This document shows positions 10,224 to 21,673 of a DNA stretch of 64,000 bases, piece after piece. A model generated the notes under the pieces. It did no database searches, was not told the origin of the DNA, and worked only from the letters and a program-made list of their open reading frames with translations. The DNA comes from Tuctoria greenei (lineage: Eukaryota; Streptophyta; Magnoliopsida; Poales; Poaceae): positions 156,966,592 to 157,030,591 of the forward strand of contig JAYESD010000011.1 of the NCBI GenBank assembly GCA_036927565.1, written 5' to 3'. Position numbers and translations under genes: made by a program. Position 1 is the first letter of the stretch. Every line of letters starts with the position of its first letter.

Positions 10224-13200
10224 TGTAACATCCATAATTCTTGTACAAAAATTTGCTCAAACCTTGATCATTGTAGCATGCATTTTTATGTGAATTTTTA
10301 GTGTTCAAACGAGTAGCAAACGGTTCAAATTGAATTTGAATTCAAAATCAAAAAAAAATGAATGGAAAAAAGAAAAAGAAAAAGGAAATAAAACCCTCCT
10401 GGGCCGATTTCCCTCCCCCGGCCCATTTCCCCTTTTCCCCTCCGGCGGCCCAACCGAAACCCGCGCCCCCTCCTTCTCTCTCTCCCACTGCCGAGCGGGC
10501 CCCACATGTCATCCCCGCCCCCGCGTAACCGTCGCTCGCCTCCCTCCCGCGCGCAACTGCCGAACACCCCGCGCCCACTTCTCCTCCTCCCTCGGAACCA
10601 CTCCTCCCCGGCAGTTTTCGTGCGCCCATTGAAACCGCACACCCCCTCCATACTTTAGAGGAGCCGACGCCCCATTTTCCCCTCTCCCCGAGCTCTCTCT
10701 TTCTCCCTAACCCTTCATCGCCGGTGAGTACCTCGGCACACGCGTTCCCGCCACTGCAGTCCCCTTGCTCCCCATCTTCTTGGTCTCACGTGCTCACCGC
10801 TCCACCAGGAACACGCCGGGCAAGAGATCGAGGGGAGATCACCGAGGCTTCACCGAGCTCGACGTGCACCGACGCCACCGCTGCCATTCCTCGTCGCCGA
10901 CCGTCCTCCGACCGATTCCAAGGCTAGCTACTCCCCTGGGTGAGTTCCCCTACTTCCCCTCTCTCGCTCCATGCCCTTAGCATCTTGTTTGGGCGTCTGT
11001 TTCGCCGTTTTGGCCGTCTCCGGCGAGCATCGCCGCCGCGGGTGCCGTGCGCCGCCGCGCGCGTGTGGCCGGCGTCGCCAGAGGCGACGTGGCCCAATCC
11101 GGGCCATCGGTTTCACCCCAACGGCCGCGATTAGAAGGCCGTAACGGTTCGGCATAATAAAATCCGGGCCGTTCGCTTCGGATCCAACGGCCTGCATTCA
11201 AATCCCCTTTTCCCGCCGCCAGCTTTACACCCAGGCCCCTGGAAATTCACTAGCTACCCCCTGTGCTTCTCGGTAATCCGAATCTAGCCCCCAGAAATCA
11301 CAGACTAGCCCCTGGAACCCTAAAAATTGGTTTTAATCATTTAATTAAGCATTCTAACCCCTGTAATTTTGTAGAATAATATATTTAGACCCTGCACAGT
11401 GTAGAAAACTATTTATTTAGCCCCTGGACTTTTATTTAATTGCTGAATAGGGTTTTTAATTGTATTTAAGGTGTAGAAAATAGATAAAAATGGTAATTAA
11501 GTGTAGGAATGTTATGAAAAATTGTTATAATCTATTTTATGCTGTGAATTTATTTTAGTGTTCAGATAAAATATATTTGGTCCCTGGAATAATTATTATA
11601 AAGGTTTTAAAATACATTTTTGCTATAGAAAATTCAATAAAAATGGTTTTAGGCTATAATAAAATCCCAAAATTCTAGGAAAAATATAAAATGCATACCT
11701 TGGCCATGTTAAATGATAAATACCTCGTAGGGACGCATTAGTGTAGGATTTTGTGCTTATGTGTATGTGTGAATGTATTGTTTTGCGTGCCTTTACTTAT
11801 TTAGCTTTATTCTATTCTTGCCATTGCTTGGGCATATATCTAGAGTCGTACTACGACCCTAACCTCAACTTCCAAGACCAAGACTTCGTCAATTCTCAAG
11901 TCTCCAACGAAGGCAAGTGCCCTTGACCATCTTGTACCTATTTTAGGGATTTAGCTAGTTGCATGCTAATTAATTTGATGTCCTACTTCATGTTTACATG
12001 CCCTGTTCCATATAATTCCTTGTTACCTGAAATGGATTGGGAAGTAGATAGGCTTTATTTATGCTTAGCCACGCTTAGATGATGGGATTGGGATTTCATA
12101 CAAATGTCCTATGCTCAACTTTATGGTTACTTTAATTTGGTGATGAATATACATAATGTTAGTGGATAAGAATCTGGTGGTTGGTTAGTTTTGGTATGGT
12201 GCATTTTGCACGAGACCCGGGATTGGGGTTTGTTACCACCGGATTCTAAGGACCGGTTTATGGAGGAAGCCACTAAGCTTTATAGTACCACCACGAGACT
12301 GAGATGGGGCAGCTTGGTCAATTAATTAGGTTTCTCCCGATGAACTGCTAGTGGTTGGATGGTGCGGGGAATGAGGCGGGTGATCTGCTCTTGGAACCGC
12401 AAGGCTCAAGAGGGGGCTCTGGGGCGGAGGGTTACTCCGAGAATCCTCAGTGGTGGAAACCTTAGAGGGCTAGCACTAATCGGGAGTACCTTTGTAAAGA
12501 CCATGTTGTGATCTCCTGGCCTCACACCAAAGGAAGTGTGTAATGTGGTTAGCTACCACGGGCAATCAGGGAGGTTCACTTAGTCCACCTGGCAACAGGG
12601 GATGAAATCACTGCTTGTGGGGAAAGGGTACACTCTCTGCAGAGATTTGGTAAAACTGTCATGACAGCCGTGCTCACGGACAAGAGCGGCTTGGGGCCAG
12701 TTCATAATTAGTCTATGGTTGGGAAATGATGATTCATTATGATTCAAGTACTTTCATTATCATTAATCATGTGTTAATTATTTATTGAATTATGATACTG
12801 ATAATTGGAAGCTAAGGATAGGTTCTAAGCATAGTGCTAAGCCATATTTGGCCTTTCCTTGCTCTAGCCAATCATGTCATTCTCTTCCCGCACTTGCTGA
12901 GTACTTTATGTACTCAAGCGTTTAATCCTCCTTTAGAATATGAAGAAGAAGAAGCTGCACCGGAGGACTTCTACGTCAACCCGGAGGACTTGGTCTAGGC
13001 TGGCGACCTCACGCGCAACGGCTGCCTGTGGAGACGAAGCCGCTTACCTATCTTGCTTTCTGTAGTGTTGAACTGATTAGTGCTGTAAATATTTGTGGTG
13101 TGTATTTGTGGACCTTCGGGTCGTTCTGTAAGACTACTTATGTAATCGAACATGGCAATGTAATGGTATTTCACTTTCGTCAACGCATGTACGATTCAAC

Positions 13201-13258
13201 TGATCCTGGCGTACATGTGATTAGCGTCTGTTCATCTTTACGATGACCGGGCGTGACA
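10224..13258 (+). repeat. 3' LTR of the Tekay-like element
   Basis: Direct repeat of 1256-4286. Scattered single-base differences and a few 1-bp indels are visible, for example in the A-run near 10350 and in the G-run near 12420. The following five bases repeat the target site CTGCT. Confidence 0.95.
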
Positions 13259-13903
13259 CTGCTGCTGCTTGAGCAGTAACATTTTGTCCAACATAGAGAG
13301 TTGAGGCTGAGGTGTCAAAGGTGGTTGTGATTACAATTGTAGTTGTGACATCAGATACTGTTGTTGAAGTACGTTTAAGAGTTGTGGATCTTGAGATATC
13401 TCGCTAAGCAGCTTCTCATGTGGCAAATTGGCCAATGCTGGTCGATTTGGCGGCATGAAGCTGAGCTGTTGAGTGCCAAAACCAATGTTCTGAGAGTTCT
13501 GCAGATCTTGACGAGTGTTGAGCGACCCTTTATTGAGATCTACACCGTGCATGTTAGGATTAATATTTCTTGCTTCAGGATAGTTGGGCCATAGCGGCAA
13601 TCCAGAATTACCGGTAGGTAGTTGGGGCTTCTCTTTAGAATGCAGCATGGCAAGCAAATCGACATTCTGAGATTGCAAGGATTGGTGAGATGGGTCAGAC
13701 ATGGGTGGGAGCACATTTGAATGTAGGATAGATGATTCTGCAGCTATATCCTTGTTATGTGCTTGTGCTGCTGGAAGGGCATCTGTCGGCCAATAGGGAA
13801 TAGGGGTTTGCCCAGAATTTTGTCTTTCCAAAAGTGCTTTCTGTACCAAAAGATAATTCATGTTGTTCCCACTCGCCCACGGCAATGTTACCAAAGCTAC
13901 TGC
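13259..13903 (-). pseudogene. GYF gene, exon 6 proximal part with a premature stop
   Basis: The exon encodes NNMNYLLVQKALLERQ, then LWPNYPEARNINPN, then a Leu/Gln-rich stretch. Frame TAA at 13331-13333 interrupts a Gln/Leu run; a single C-to-T change of a CAA codon would explain it. Past the stop the same frame is open for 24 codons to the retrotransposon and ends in Gln codons. Two acceptors are possible (exon start 13907 or 13903); only 13903 keeps phase with the preceding exon, which ends on the first base of a codon. Confidence 0.82.
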
Positions 13904-14013
13904 TACCTGATTCAAAAGAAAACAGTGTTAGGTAAGGAATTACAGATGAATGGCAACAAAGAGGCCCCCCAGTAAAAGAAAGAAAGCACAGATGGAACTT
14001 GCCACCAACTAAC

Positions 14014-14646
14014 CTCCAGTTATAGGCGCTGAATTACTATGAACGTTACTAGACATAAGTGACTCCAGAAAACGATTCTGAGCCTCAACTGCACTATCGT
14101 TCCAAGACCCACTATTTAGAATTCCAGCAGCAGCTGATCCTGCATGCACAGTACTGGATCTGACAAAATTTCCAGTGGACGTTGTGTTTGGGAGTAGCAT
14201 ATCACTGGGCTTTGAAGTGGCAAACCCTGGTGGTGGTCTTGCCTTTGCTCTTAAGTGAGGCATAACATCACCAAGCACCAAGAAAGGAGTTTCAGCGGGT
14301 GCATTCGCAACACGAACTAGCAAATCGATACCAAAAAAACCAGCCTCAAACCAGCCAATAATGTCAGCACCAGAGAAAGGTCCTTGAATTTGGCCCTGTG
14401 GATCTTTGTAGTATAGATAGAGGTTTTCTGGATTAGGATGAGGCTGCATTGGACTGGCAAAGCTATCCACTCTCGCCATGCCTACAGATCTTTCTTGATT
14501 TAAGGAATTGGGTACTTGTTCAAATTCAGAAGATGGTCCAAGCCGATGTTCTCCAACAAACTGAGATTTTTGTGGAACAACATAAGTAGATTCTCCAGGC
14601 CGCAAGGACTCCCCTCTGCCAGGCAAGTCCATATTACCAGGAACAC
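14014..14646 (-). pseudogene. GYF gene, exon 5 carrying the GYF domain
   Basis: The exon encodes about 211 residues with the GYF core LYYKDPQGQIQGPFSGADI followed by GWFEAGFFG, about 14285-14430. GYF domains bind proline-rich peptides. In the usual motif, GP[YF]xxxxMxxWxxxGYF, the last block reads AGFFG here, a conservative change. Acceptor CAG (14647-14649) and donor GTTAGT (starting at 14013) are clean, and the exon itself has no stop. Downstream it reads RARPPPGF-like sequence, common after the domain in plant members. Confidence 0.9.
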
Positions 14647-15551
14647 CTGTCAAAGATCAATATATTTAGTGGTAAAAGAATTTTACAAACTTCAAACCTT
14701 ATAACTACAAAATAAGAAATGAAACAAGGAGTTCACCAGTGTAGTATACATCTAAGACAAATTTCTGAATAGCTACAAATAAATTCATAAAAATTGTACC
14801 ATTTTGAATTATGTTTGTCTATTCTATGGTATTCTCATTTTGAAGTATATATGGAAGGACACTACAAGTGATTCCACTTAAACTCGAAAATAATTTGTTA
14901 AAACTACTGTGCAACCTAACTAAACAACAAACAGCATTGCACCACACCAAGCAATAAATTTATGAATATTCAAAAGAGATCAAACATGAATGATTCTCCA
15001 AGTTGCTAAACACTATATTTTGACAGAATATAAAGCTATGCATGGACATGAATATCCTAAGCATGATGACTTGAAGTTTGGTCAACTGTGTGGAACTCAG
15101 TAAACAACAAAACTGTGGAAGCAGTGAACTAAGTATGTTACCCCTGAGACTTGTCAAAGAAATTGACAAACAATAAATCTATGCATGGACACAAAAACCT
15201 ATTGTCATGCTCACTTGAAGTTCGGTCAACTGTGACACACGGTAAAGAACACAATTGCAGAAACTGTGAACTAAATAGGTTACTCCTGGGACTTATCAAA
15301 GACCGTATTTTAACAAACGATGAATCTATTCATGGACCCAATTCCCCACTGCATTATCATTAGAAGTCTGGTCAAATATGAGACACTCAGTACATAATGA
15401 GATCATAGAAACGGTGAACTATGTTACCCCTGAGACTTCCAAGTGTGTCTCCTTTATAATCTTTCTTGCCTTCCGGTTGATCTTCTCTACCAGCTGCAGA
15501 AAGTTAGAAGAGAATCAAGTTAGAAACTATCTTATAAATTTAGATGACAGT
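14647..15551 (-). other. GYF gene intron, part between exon 5 and the Tat-lineage element
   Basis: AT-rich intron without a supported ORF. It holds a diverged tandem array (15030-15440, listed separately) just before the retrotransposon insertion. Confidence 0.7.
15030..15440. repeat. Diverged tandem repeat, about 145 bp x 3
   Basis: Three successive units share CTATGCATGGACA-like, TTGAAGTTTGGTCAACTGTG-like, GTGAACTAA-like and TTACCCCTGAGACTT-like blocks, in the same order. Unit starts are near 15032, 15176 and 15322. The array is in an intron of the GYF gene. Confidence 0.75.
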
Positions 15552-16388
15552 TGTCGGTGGTTTGGAACCGGCAGATCTCCCTACACTACTAAAGTGATAG
15601 GGGAGTTTGATGTTCGAAGTGGACGCGCGGAGATTCAAGAAGGTGAATAAGGATTGACACAGAAGACACAAGAATTTACGTGGTTCGGGCCGCCTGAGCG
15701 TAATACCCTACTCCACGGGTGTGTTGGTGTTGTATTAGCAGTATGAGCTTGTGATGAGCGTATAAGGCGCGCGTGTCCCCCCCATGTGTATCGTCGGCCT
15801 GTCCTTTTATAGTACAAGGGCAGACCGTTACAGGTTAGCCTGGCCCGACATGTGGCCCCGGCAGTTACTAGTATTGATACACGTTTAATTTCTCTTAATG
15901 ATCCTGTAACGGGCTTTGACAGCACCGTTACTGGTGTTAAGATCGTCCGTTTAAGTGTCATTAATATGGCATTAATGACACTTAATCGGGTCTTGAAGTC
16001 CTTGGTTCTCCTTTGAAGATCCGGAGCCGTCGCGGGGTCTTCCGGAGGTTAGAAGCTGAAGATCCGACGATCGGACACGTGGCAGCTCCGGAGCTTGCTG
16101 TGGGAAACAGGAAGCTCCGGGACTACCCGACACGTGTCAGGTCCAGAGCTTCTCTCGGTCAGGGGCTAAGTCCGGGGGTGCCGTTTCAGTACATGGTCCG
16201 GAGCTTCCCCTTGTGGGCAGTAGCTCCGGTTTGATAGTACACGTGGCGACCCAGGGATTAACCATGTTGGAGAAGCGGGTCCGGTTATGTCTGACATGTG
16301 GGCCTTCGAGGGTCTTCAAACCAAGTAGATGATTTTCCTTTGAGATCTTTATAACCTCAAGGGGTGTACGGTTTCTAGGATACCGACA
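15552..16388 (-). repeat. 3' LTR of the Tat-lineage element
   Basis: Direct repeat of 27671-28508. It contains a minus-strand TATAAAAGGA (15802-15811) and several GGAGCT/AGCTCC palindromic words that recur across the element. Confidence 0.92.
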
Positions 16389-16402
16389 GTGGCCCCCTGG
16401 AC
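16389..16402 (-). other. Polypurine tract of the Tat-lineage element
   Basis: On the minus strand the bases before the 3' LTR read GTCCAGGGGGCCAC, purine-rich and abutting the LTR. The match to a classic tract is only partial. Confidence 0.55.
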
Positions 16403-16908
16403 CTACCTCCGGGGAAGTCATTCCGCCGGAGGTGGGTCCATCTCCGCGACCTTTGAACTGAGTCTTAAAGGGTCTTTGAGGATGCCGTTGGCAAGGATTG
16501 GGAATTGAATCCTCACCACGTGGTGTATCCCGTGTGCGGCAGATGACATATTTGGCGTGCGGATCTCACGCAATTGAAGGTCGCCGGTTCCCGATACGAA
16601 AACCGTATCGGTTCCGCACGCCTTGTCAGGCCGCCGCCTTTGGGCTTCCCGCCTCTTGATGACAACCGTTCACCTGGGTAAGAACCTCGACTTGATCGTC
16701 GGGGTGGTCTCGGGCCCGCTTGTCATTGGCTGGGTGAAATTTTTGGGTGGTACCTTCGACTTCCTTGCGGTTTCCATCCGAGCGTTGCGAGGGCTTACTT
16801 AAGAAGGAAAGTGTGCACCGTCGGGAGTTCTTTACGCCTCTCATCTGTTCTTGCGATCAAACTCCCAACTTGTGCTTCACTTTTCTTCTCTTGCCTAGCT
16901 GTGCTGCG

Positions 16909-19900
16909 ATGGAGTTGGGTCTCCGCGAGAGTCGCTTGAAGACCGACGGCGATTTGAAGAAGGTCCGGGCCCTCGTGGGGTGGTCCTCGGACTTCTTCAA
17001 CCGCTCGGTCCGCGCCGGTGGAGAGCTCCCGTTCGAGAAGGAGCACTCCAGCGAAATGGTGTACTTCTCCTCGTATGCCATGGTGGGGTTGATCCCACCT
17101 TTTTCTTCCTTTTTCTTGATGCTGCTAGACTTCTATGGTCTGCAGTTGTATCATCTCGGCCCCCATTCCATTCTCCTCGTATCCATTTTCGTCCACTTGT
17201 GCGAGATGTGGGTGGGCATTCCCCCCGGCATCGAGCTCTTCCGGACCTTTTTTACCGTCCATACCACCGGTAGGAGCAATGAGTACCTTGTCTTCTACTA
17301 CTTCGTGAAGCGCAAGAAGTGCCCATTCAAGTACCTCCGGTCGTTCCCTTCTGGGAAGTGGGACGACTGGAAGAAGGACTGGATAGTCATCCGGGTGGAG
17401 GAGCACGAGAAGCTGGAGCTACCCGAAGGCCTCCTCAACATTGACACAACGATCTGGAGTGAAGCTCCAGTGCTGGCGCATGCCTTCGATCCTGTTCTGA
17501 CCAGTATTCGCCATTGCGTGGAGGGAGGATTGACTCCTCAGGCGGTATTTTGCAATTTCCTGGTCAACAGGTGGGCGCCGCTGAAGAGGAGGGAGAAGCT
17601 CGCTTGGGCCCTCAACAGCATGATGGACGACGACCGGGTTGAGACCGGGTTGAAGTCCAACATGGTGGGGAAAACCTTGGAGTTCCACCTCAAGAAATTC
17701 CAGCACGGCATCGACGTCGACGGTGATGACTTGACTCCCCCGTCGGCCTTCCTCCCTCTGAACGTGGAAGTGGAGTTTAGCAGGGAGCTCCGGCGAAAGA
17801 TGTCCGTACTTGACGACCTAGGTGTCGTAGAGAGAAGATCAACCACCCAGGTGGCGATTCCCAGAATGCCCGAAGATGGCTCTATTCCTGCCCCAAAGCC
17901 GAGGGTTGAGGTCGTCGGCAAAGGCAAGGAGCTGGCGGACGAACCTGAGAGCCGGAAGAGGAAGCTGCAGCATGCCGACAGAAGGTCCGTCAGGCCCGCT
18001 ACTTCCGCCTCGACTCCTTCTCCCCGGAGGGGAAGGTCTTCTACAACCGCAGCGGTTGTCCCCGTAATGGGGTCTTCCCGGAACGAGACGGTTCCTGCAG
18101 TAGGGTCCTCTCGGAGTGCGGCTGTCCCCACAGTAGGGTCCTCCCGGGGTGTTAGTTCCAGACGCGCGACTCCAGCACCTGGGCTGGTGGAGGCCTCCAG
18201 GTCCGGGGGTTCTTCCCGATCGAGGAGAGCCTCGACCCGAGAAACGCCCGCGGCCGCGACAAGTTCCGGGGGGCCTTCCGGAGCTTCTACGCCGAATATG
18301 GCCAGCCCTGAACGCCCGGGGAAAAGGTCCCGCGCAAGCTGGTGCGGAAGCCTCCCAAGGTAATTTCTAATCTCTACCTTGGACAATTATTTTAATTGTA
18401 GCCACTGTTTGTTAATTTTCTTCGTTCATCATCTGCAGCGTCCCCAAGAAGGGGAGTGAGGCTCCACCCTCAGCCACAGTGTCTGAGACGGTGAGGGTGG
18501 GAGCTTCTGCTCCTGTCCCGGTGCCTCCCCAAGTGGTGGCTGAAGCTGCGACAGCTCTGGCGCCGGCTGTCATGGTCATGGACCTCGACTCATCCCCAGA
18601 AGTTCCCGTGGTAGCGCCGGACCACGGGAGTGAAGATGCGCCAGCGGCACCTGTCTCGGAGGTTGAAGCTCCGGGTCTTGGTGCTGCAATGATGGAAGCT
18701 CCGGCTGTTGAGCCGGAGGAAGTAGTAATCCCGGCCTCTGAGCCGGAAAGTGTCGAAGCCCCGACGGTTGAGCTAGAGATGGCTGATGCCCCGGCATGCG
18801 AGCCGGAAATCGAGGTAGTTCCGGCAGTTGGGTCGGCTACCTCCGAAGCATCGGCTGCTGAGCCGGTCATTGTTGGAGCTCCGGTCACAGGGCCAGTCGA
18901 AGTTGAGGACCTTCCGGCTCCTAAGCCGGTTGTTGAAGAGGTGACGGAGCTCGAGCCTCCCTCGGAAGAGGTACCCATACCGGAGCCAGTAGCGGCTCCT
19001 GCTCCGGAAGCGACGATGTCGGAGGTGCCTGCGGCCGAGCCGGAGTGCCCAAGCGAAGTCGCTGGCCCCCTGTCCGAGGGGGTGAACGAAGACCTGGCGG
19101 CAGGGCCTTCCTCGATGGCGACTGAGGTCATCCCGGAGGACGGCCCTAGTGCCATGGAGACTCAGGGGACTGCTCTTGTAGAGTGGGACCCAATTTTTGT
19201 ATCTGAAGACCCGCTGGAACCAGCAGAGGAGACCCCAGCAGGTCCGGAACCAATCCTGTTGTCGCTGTCCATTGACAACGCATGTTCCAGTCTGCGTCAA
19301 GTCCAACTGGCCTTCTTTCACAACAGCAAGGCTCTTGAAGAGGAGCGCCAAACCCTTAGGCGGTGGCGTAATCGGCTCTACTTCGAGACCAAGATGGCGC
19401 AATCGAGGCTAGCGGACGACAAGGAGTGGATCAAGCGGGAGAAGATCCGCCTGGAGTACTGGGGTCGGTTACTGGATGAGAGGGCGAGTATGACTCATGC
19501 CATCGACGCTCAATCTCGGGAGATCTACGATCAGACCAAAGCTGCCAATAACGCAGCCGATGCGCGCCACGAACAGCTTGAGGTCATTAATACCGCACTC
19601 ATCAAGCGCCAAGAGGCACTTGAAGAGAGGGAGAAATGGCTCGAGGATGAAGAGCAGAAACTCCTTGAGTTGCGGGATGATGTCCTGAGGAGGGAAGAGG
19701 AGCTCGCCGAGAAAGTAGCTCTGGCTGACAAGGGCCTCGAGGAGCGCGCCAAGAAATTGGAAGAGCGCTGCCAAGAGGAAGAGGAGAATACCTGGGTGCG
19801 AGGGCGGGAACTCTACGAACAAGAGTGTGCCCTTGTTGCCCGGGAGAAGAAAGTGAGGGGTAGGGAGAAGGACTTGGTCGACCGCCGGAACAAGATCCAC

Positions 19901-20410
19901 CTCCAGGAGGAGGAGCTCGGAAAACTCGAAAGGCGGATTGCTGAAAAGATCCAGCAAAACGCCAAAGAGGTTGAGCGCCTCGCCCGTGAGAATTCCGAAC
20001 TGACGGCGGCCAGGAGATCCCTGGAAGATTTGAAGGGCTTGAGGACTGCGGACTCCCGACAGATTTGGGAGTTCCTGGGCAAGGCCAATGACGCGCTGAC
20101 GCCGATGGGTTTCAGCCCCGTGCGCCCGGATGATCCGAAGCCGGAGCCGGACCTAGCGCTGCAGGCGTTGAGCGCGGCAGGTAGCAAGCTCTCCAAGGTG
20201 GGCGATGTCATCGCGGACCAACTGGAGGTTGAGGGGCAATCCCTAGCGAAGAACGTCGCAGAGTATGTGCTGACGTGCTACACCAGCCGGAACTCCCAAT
20301 TTCCTCTGGATCCGGTGCTTGAAGGCCCCGTCGAAGGAGAAGGCGAAGCTACTCGAGCCAGCGTATCAGAGGTCGCCCAGAAGGTCGCCCAATTCTTCCA
20401 TAGGGTCTAG
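16909..20410 (+). CDS. Antisense ORF of the Tat-lineage element (putative gypsy-type transposon / Transposase_28 domain), one intron
   Basis: Two open frames (to 18359 and from 18439) join in phase across a 79-bp intron with GTAATT donor (18360) and CATCTGCAG acceptor (ending 18438). From ATG 16909 the spliced product is about 1,140 aa; the frame also opens further upstream, from 16747. Residues about 60-160 hold FYGLQLYHLGPHSILL followed by HLCEMWVGIPPGIELF, which fits the Pfam family called putative gypsy type transposon. Next come a Ser/Arg/Pro-rich linker and degenerate acidic Ala/Pro/Glu repeats (about 18600-19020). A long Glu/Arg/Lys coiled coil (about 19330-20040) precedes the C-terminal domain. 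The role is unknown. It is open throughout, unlike the gag-pol of the same element. Similar ORFs are known from Tat-lineage elements. Confidence 0.82.
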
Positions 20411-21673
20411 GACCATCTCTGTAATTCTCACTTGTATTTTTTCTTCTTCTTCCTCAATTTTGTAATCCCTTGTCTCCAGATGTAATCTCTTATCTCCAGA
20501 TAAATGAAATCCCCAAATTTTGCGAATTTCACTTTTTTGTCTTCAACACTTTTATCTTCACTTGGCCCCCTGGTAGATGTACACGATTTGATTGTGAACA
20601 TGTACCAAGAGGATATTGTGCATTGTTGAAGACTCTTTTGCTCCGAACTTGTAGAATTTAGGTTTGAAGTCTTCGATAGTGAAGGCCCCCTGAGGTTGTC
20701 AGAGCTTAGAAGCTCCGGCATTGTCTATCGCTGGAGCTTAGTAGCTCTGGCAATAGTCTCTATCAACGCGTAGAGCATCGATAGTTAACCCTCCGGGGTG
20801 TCGGAGCTTAGTAGCTCCGGCAGTGACCTTTGCCAACACTCAGTTTGTTGGCAGCAGACTCCATTTGCGGTGTCTTGTCACCATCTTTTATTCGGCGTCG
20901 ACGGCTGGCCCCCTTAGGGGAGTCGGAGCTTAGTTAGCTCTGGCTTTTCTCCATCAACATAGATTTTATTTTTCCTGCACACTTAAGCCAAGAAAAATGG
21001 TAAAATTTGTTTCTTGTCTATAACTTCGTCGCGACTTATGATTCTCAAGAAGATTTTAAGTCGAACGCGATTCTAAATACAACCGAATGTGTTGTCTTTT
21101 CTTCTAGATCTAACTGTACACGGACCCGCCTTACTTTGGCCTGCCCGGGTGTAGGTAGAGTGGCGTACTTAGGGTGCTTGACCAGGCTAAGTCGATAGCA
21201 CACTCCGGCCTTAGATTGGCTTGGCGGCTTTCAGGTGAGTTGGCCATGAACAATATTTAAATCCAAAAGAATTGACAATACAACTCGAATCGTATATAAA
21301 CCGGTCGAACTAAAGTTTCTTAAGAACTGCACAACTTTGTTATAGACAAGAAAGAGAAAAATAAAAATGTTGAGCCTGTACAAAATAAATGCATGTGGAG
21401 TCTATTTCACATGAAAATGTCTTTCATTATAGGTCCGGGGTACAGGGGAAACAAGTACACTCTTAGGGTACGGAACCAGGCTAAGGGTGTTTCATTTCTC
21501 GTTTGACCCAGGGTAGTTAGCCACACTTTTAGTCCTGAGACTGTGATAAGCGTTGCATGAGCTTTGTGGACCTTTCGGGAAAGGTCCGACTGCTCTCCCG
21601 GAGGAACTACCCGACTCTGTACAATGACTCTATAACATACATCTCAAGTTACTCAAGACTCACCTCCGTGGTA
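20411..21673 (-). other. Non-coding spacer of the Tat-lineage element between antisense ORF and pol
   Basis: No convincing ORF on either strand. The stretch holds the palindromic GGAGCTTAGTAGCTCC words (20701-20944) and, near 21100-21240 and 21425-21545, Cys/Gly-poor sequence that I cannot assign. Confidence 0.6.
20701..20944. repeat. Four copies of a palindromic GGAGCTTAGTAGCTCC word
   Basis: Copies lie at about 20701-20719, 20731-20751, 20801-20821 and 20922-20944. Each is a near-perfect inverted repeat (GGAGCT-TAGT-AGCTCC) often followed by GGC. Shorter half-words (GAAGCTCCGG, CCGGAGCTT) recur in the LTRs and in the antisense ORF. Confidence 0.75.

Larger units (their letters stand above)
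1256..13258 (+). mobile_element. Ty3/gypsy LTR retrotransposon, Del/Tekay-like chromovirus with an extra ORF upstream of gag
   Basis: This is a complete element of 12,003 bp. It has two LTRs of about 3.03 kb that start TGTAACATCC and end GGGCGTGACA. It is flanked by a perfect 5-bp target duplication, CTGCT (1251-1255 and 13259-13263). The order is LTR, tRNA-iMet primer binding site, extra ORF (4503-5270), gag-pol (5649-10177), polypurine tract, LTR. Long LTRs, a chromodomain after integrase and an ORF before gag resemble the rice RIRE3/RIRE8 type; that family name is from memory. By eye the LTRs differ at about 20 positions in 3 kb, so the insertion is young. It lies in the Gln-codon stretch of a GYF-protein exon. 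Confidence 0.95.

Noticed and set aside
1250..13265. Idea that the Tekay-like insertion is spliced out as an intron of the GYF gene
   Set aside because: No GT-AG pair frames the element on the minus strand near the duplication, and an upstream nonsense codon is present anyway.
17538..18386. Minus-strand ORFs opposite the Tat antisense ORF (also 18412-19155)
   Set aside because: They follow from high GC3 and repeat structure of the plus-strand ORF. They show no gag-pol domain and lie outside the pol order.
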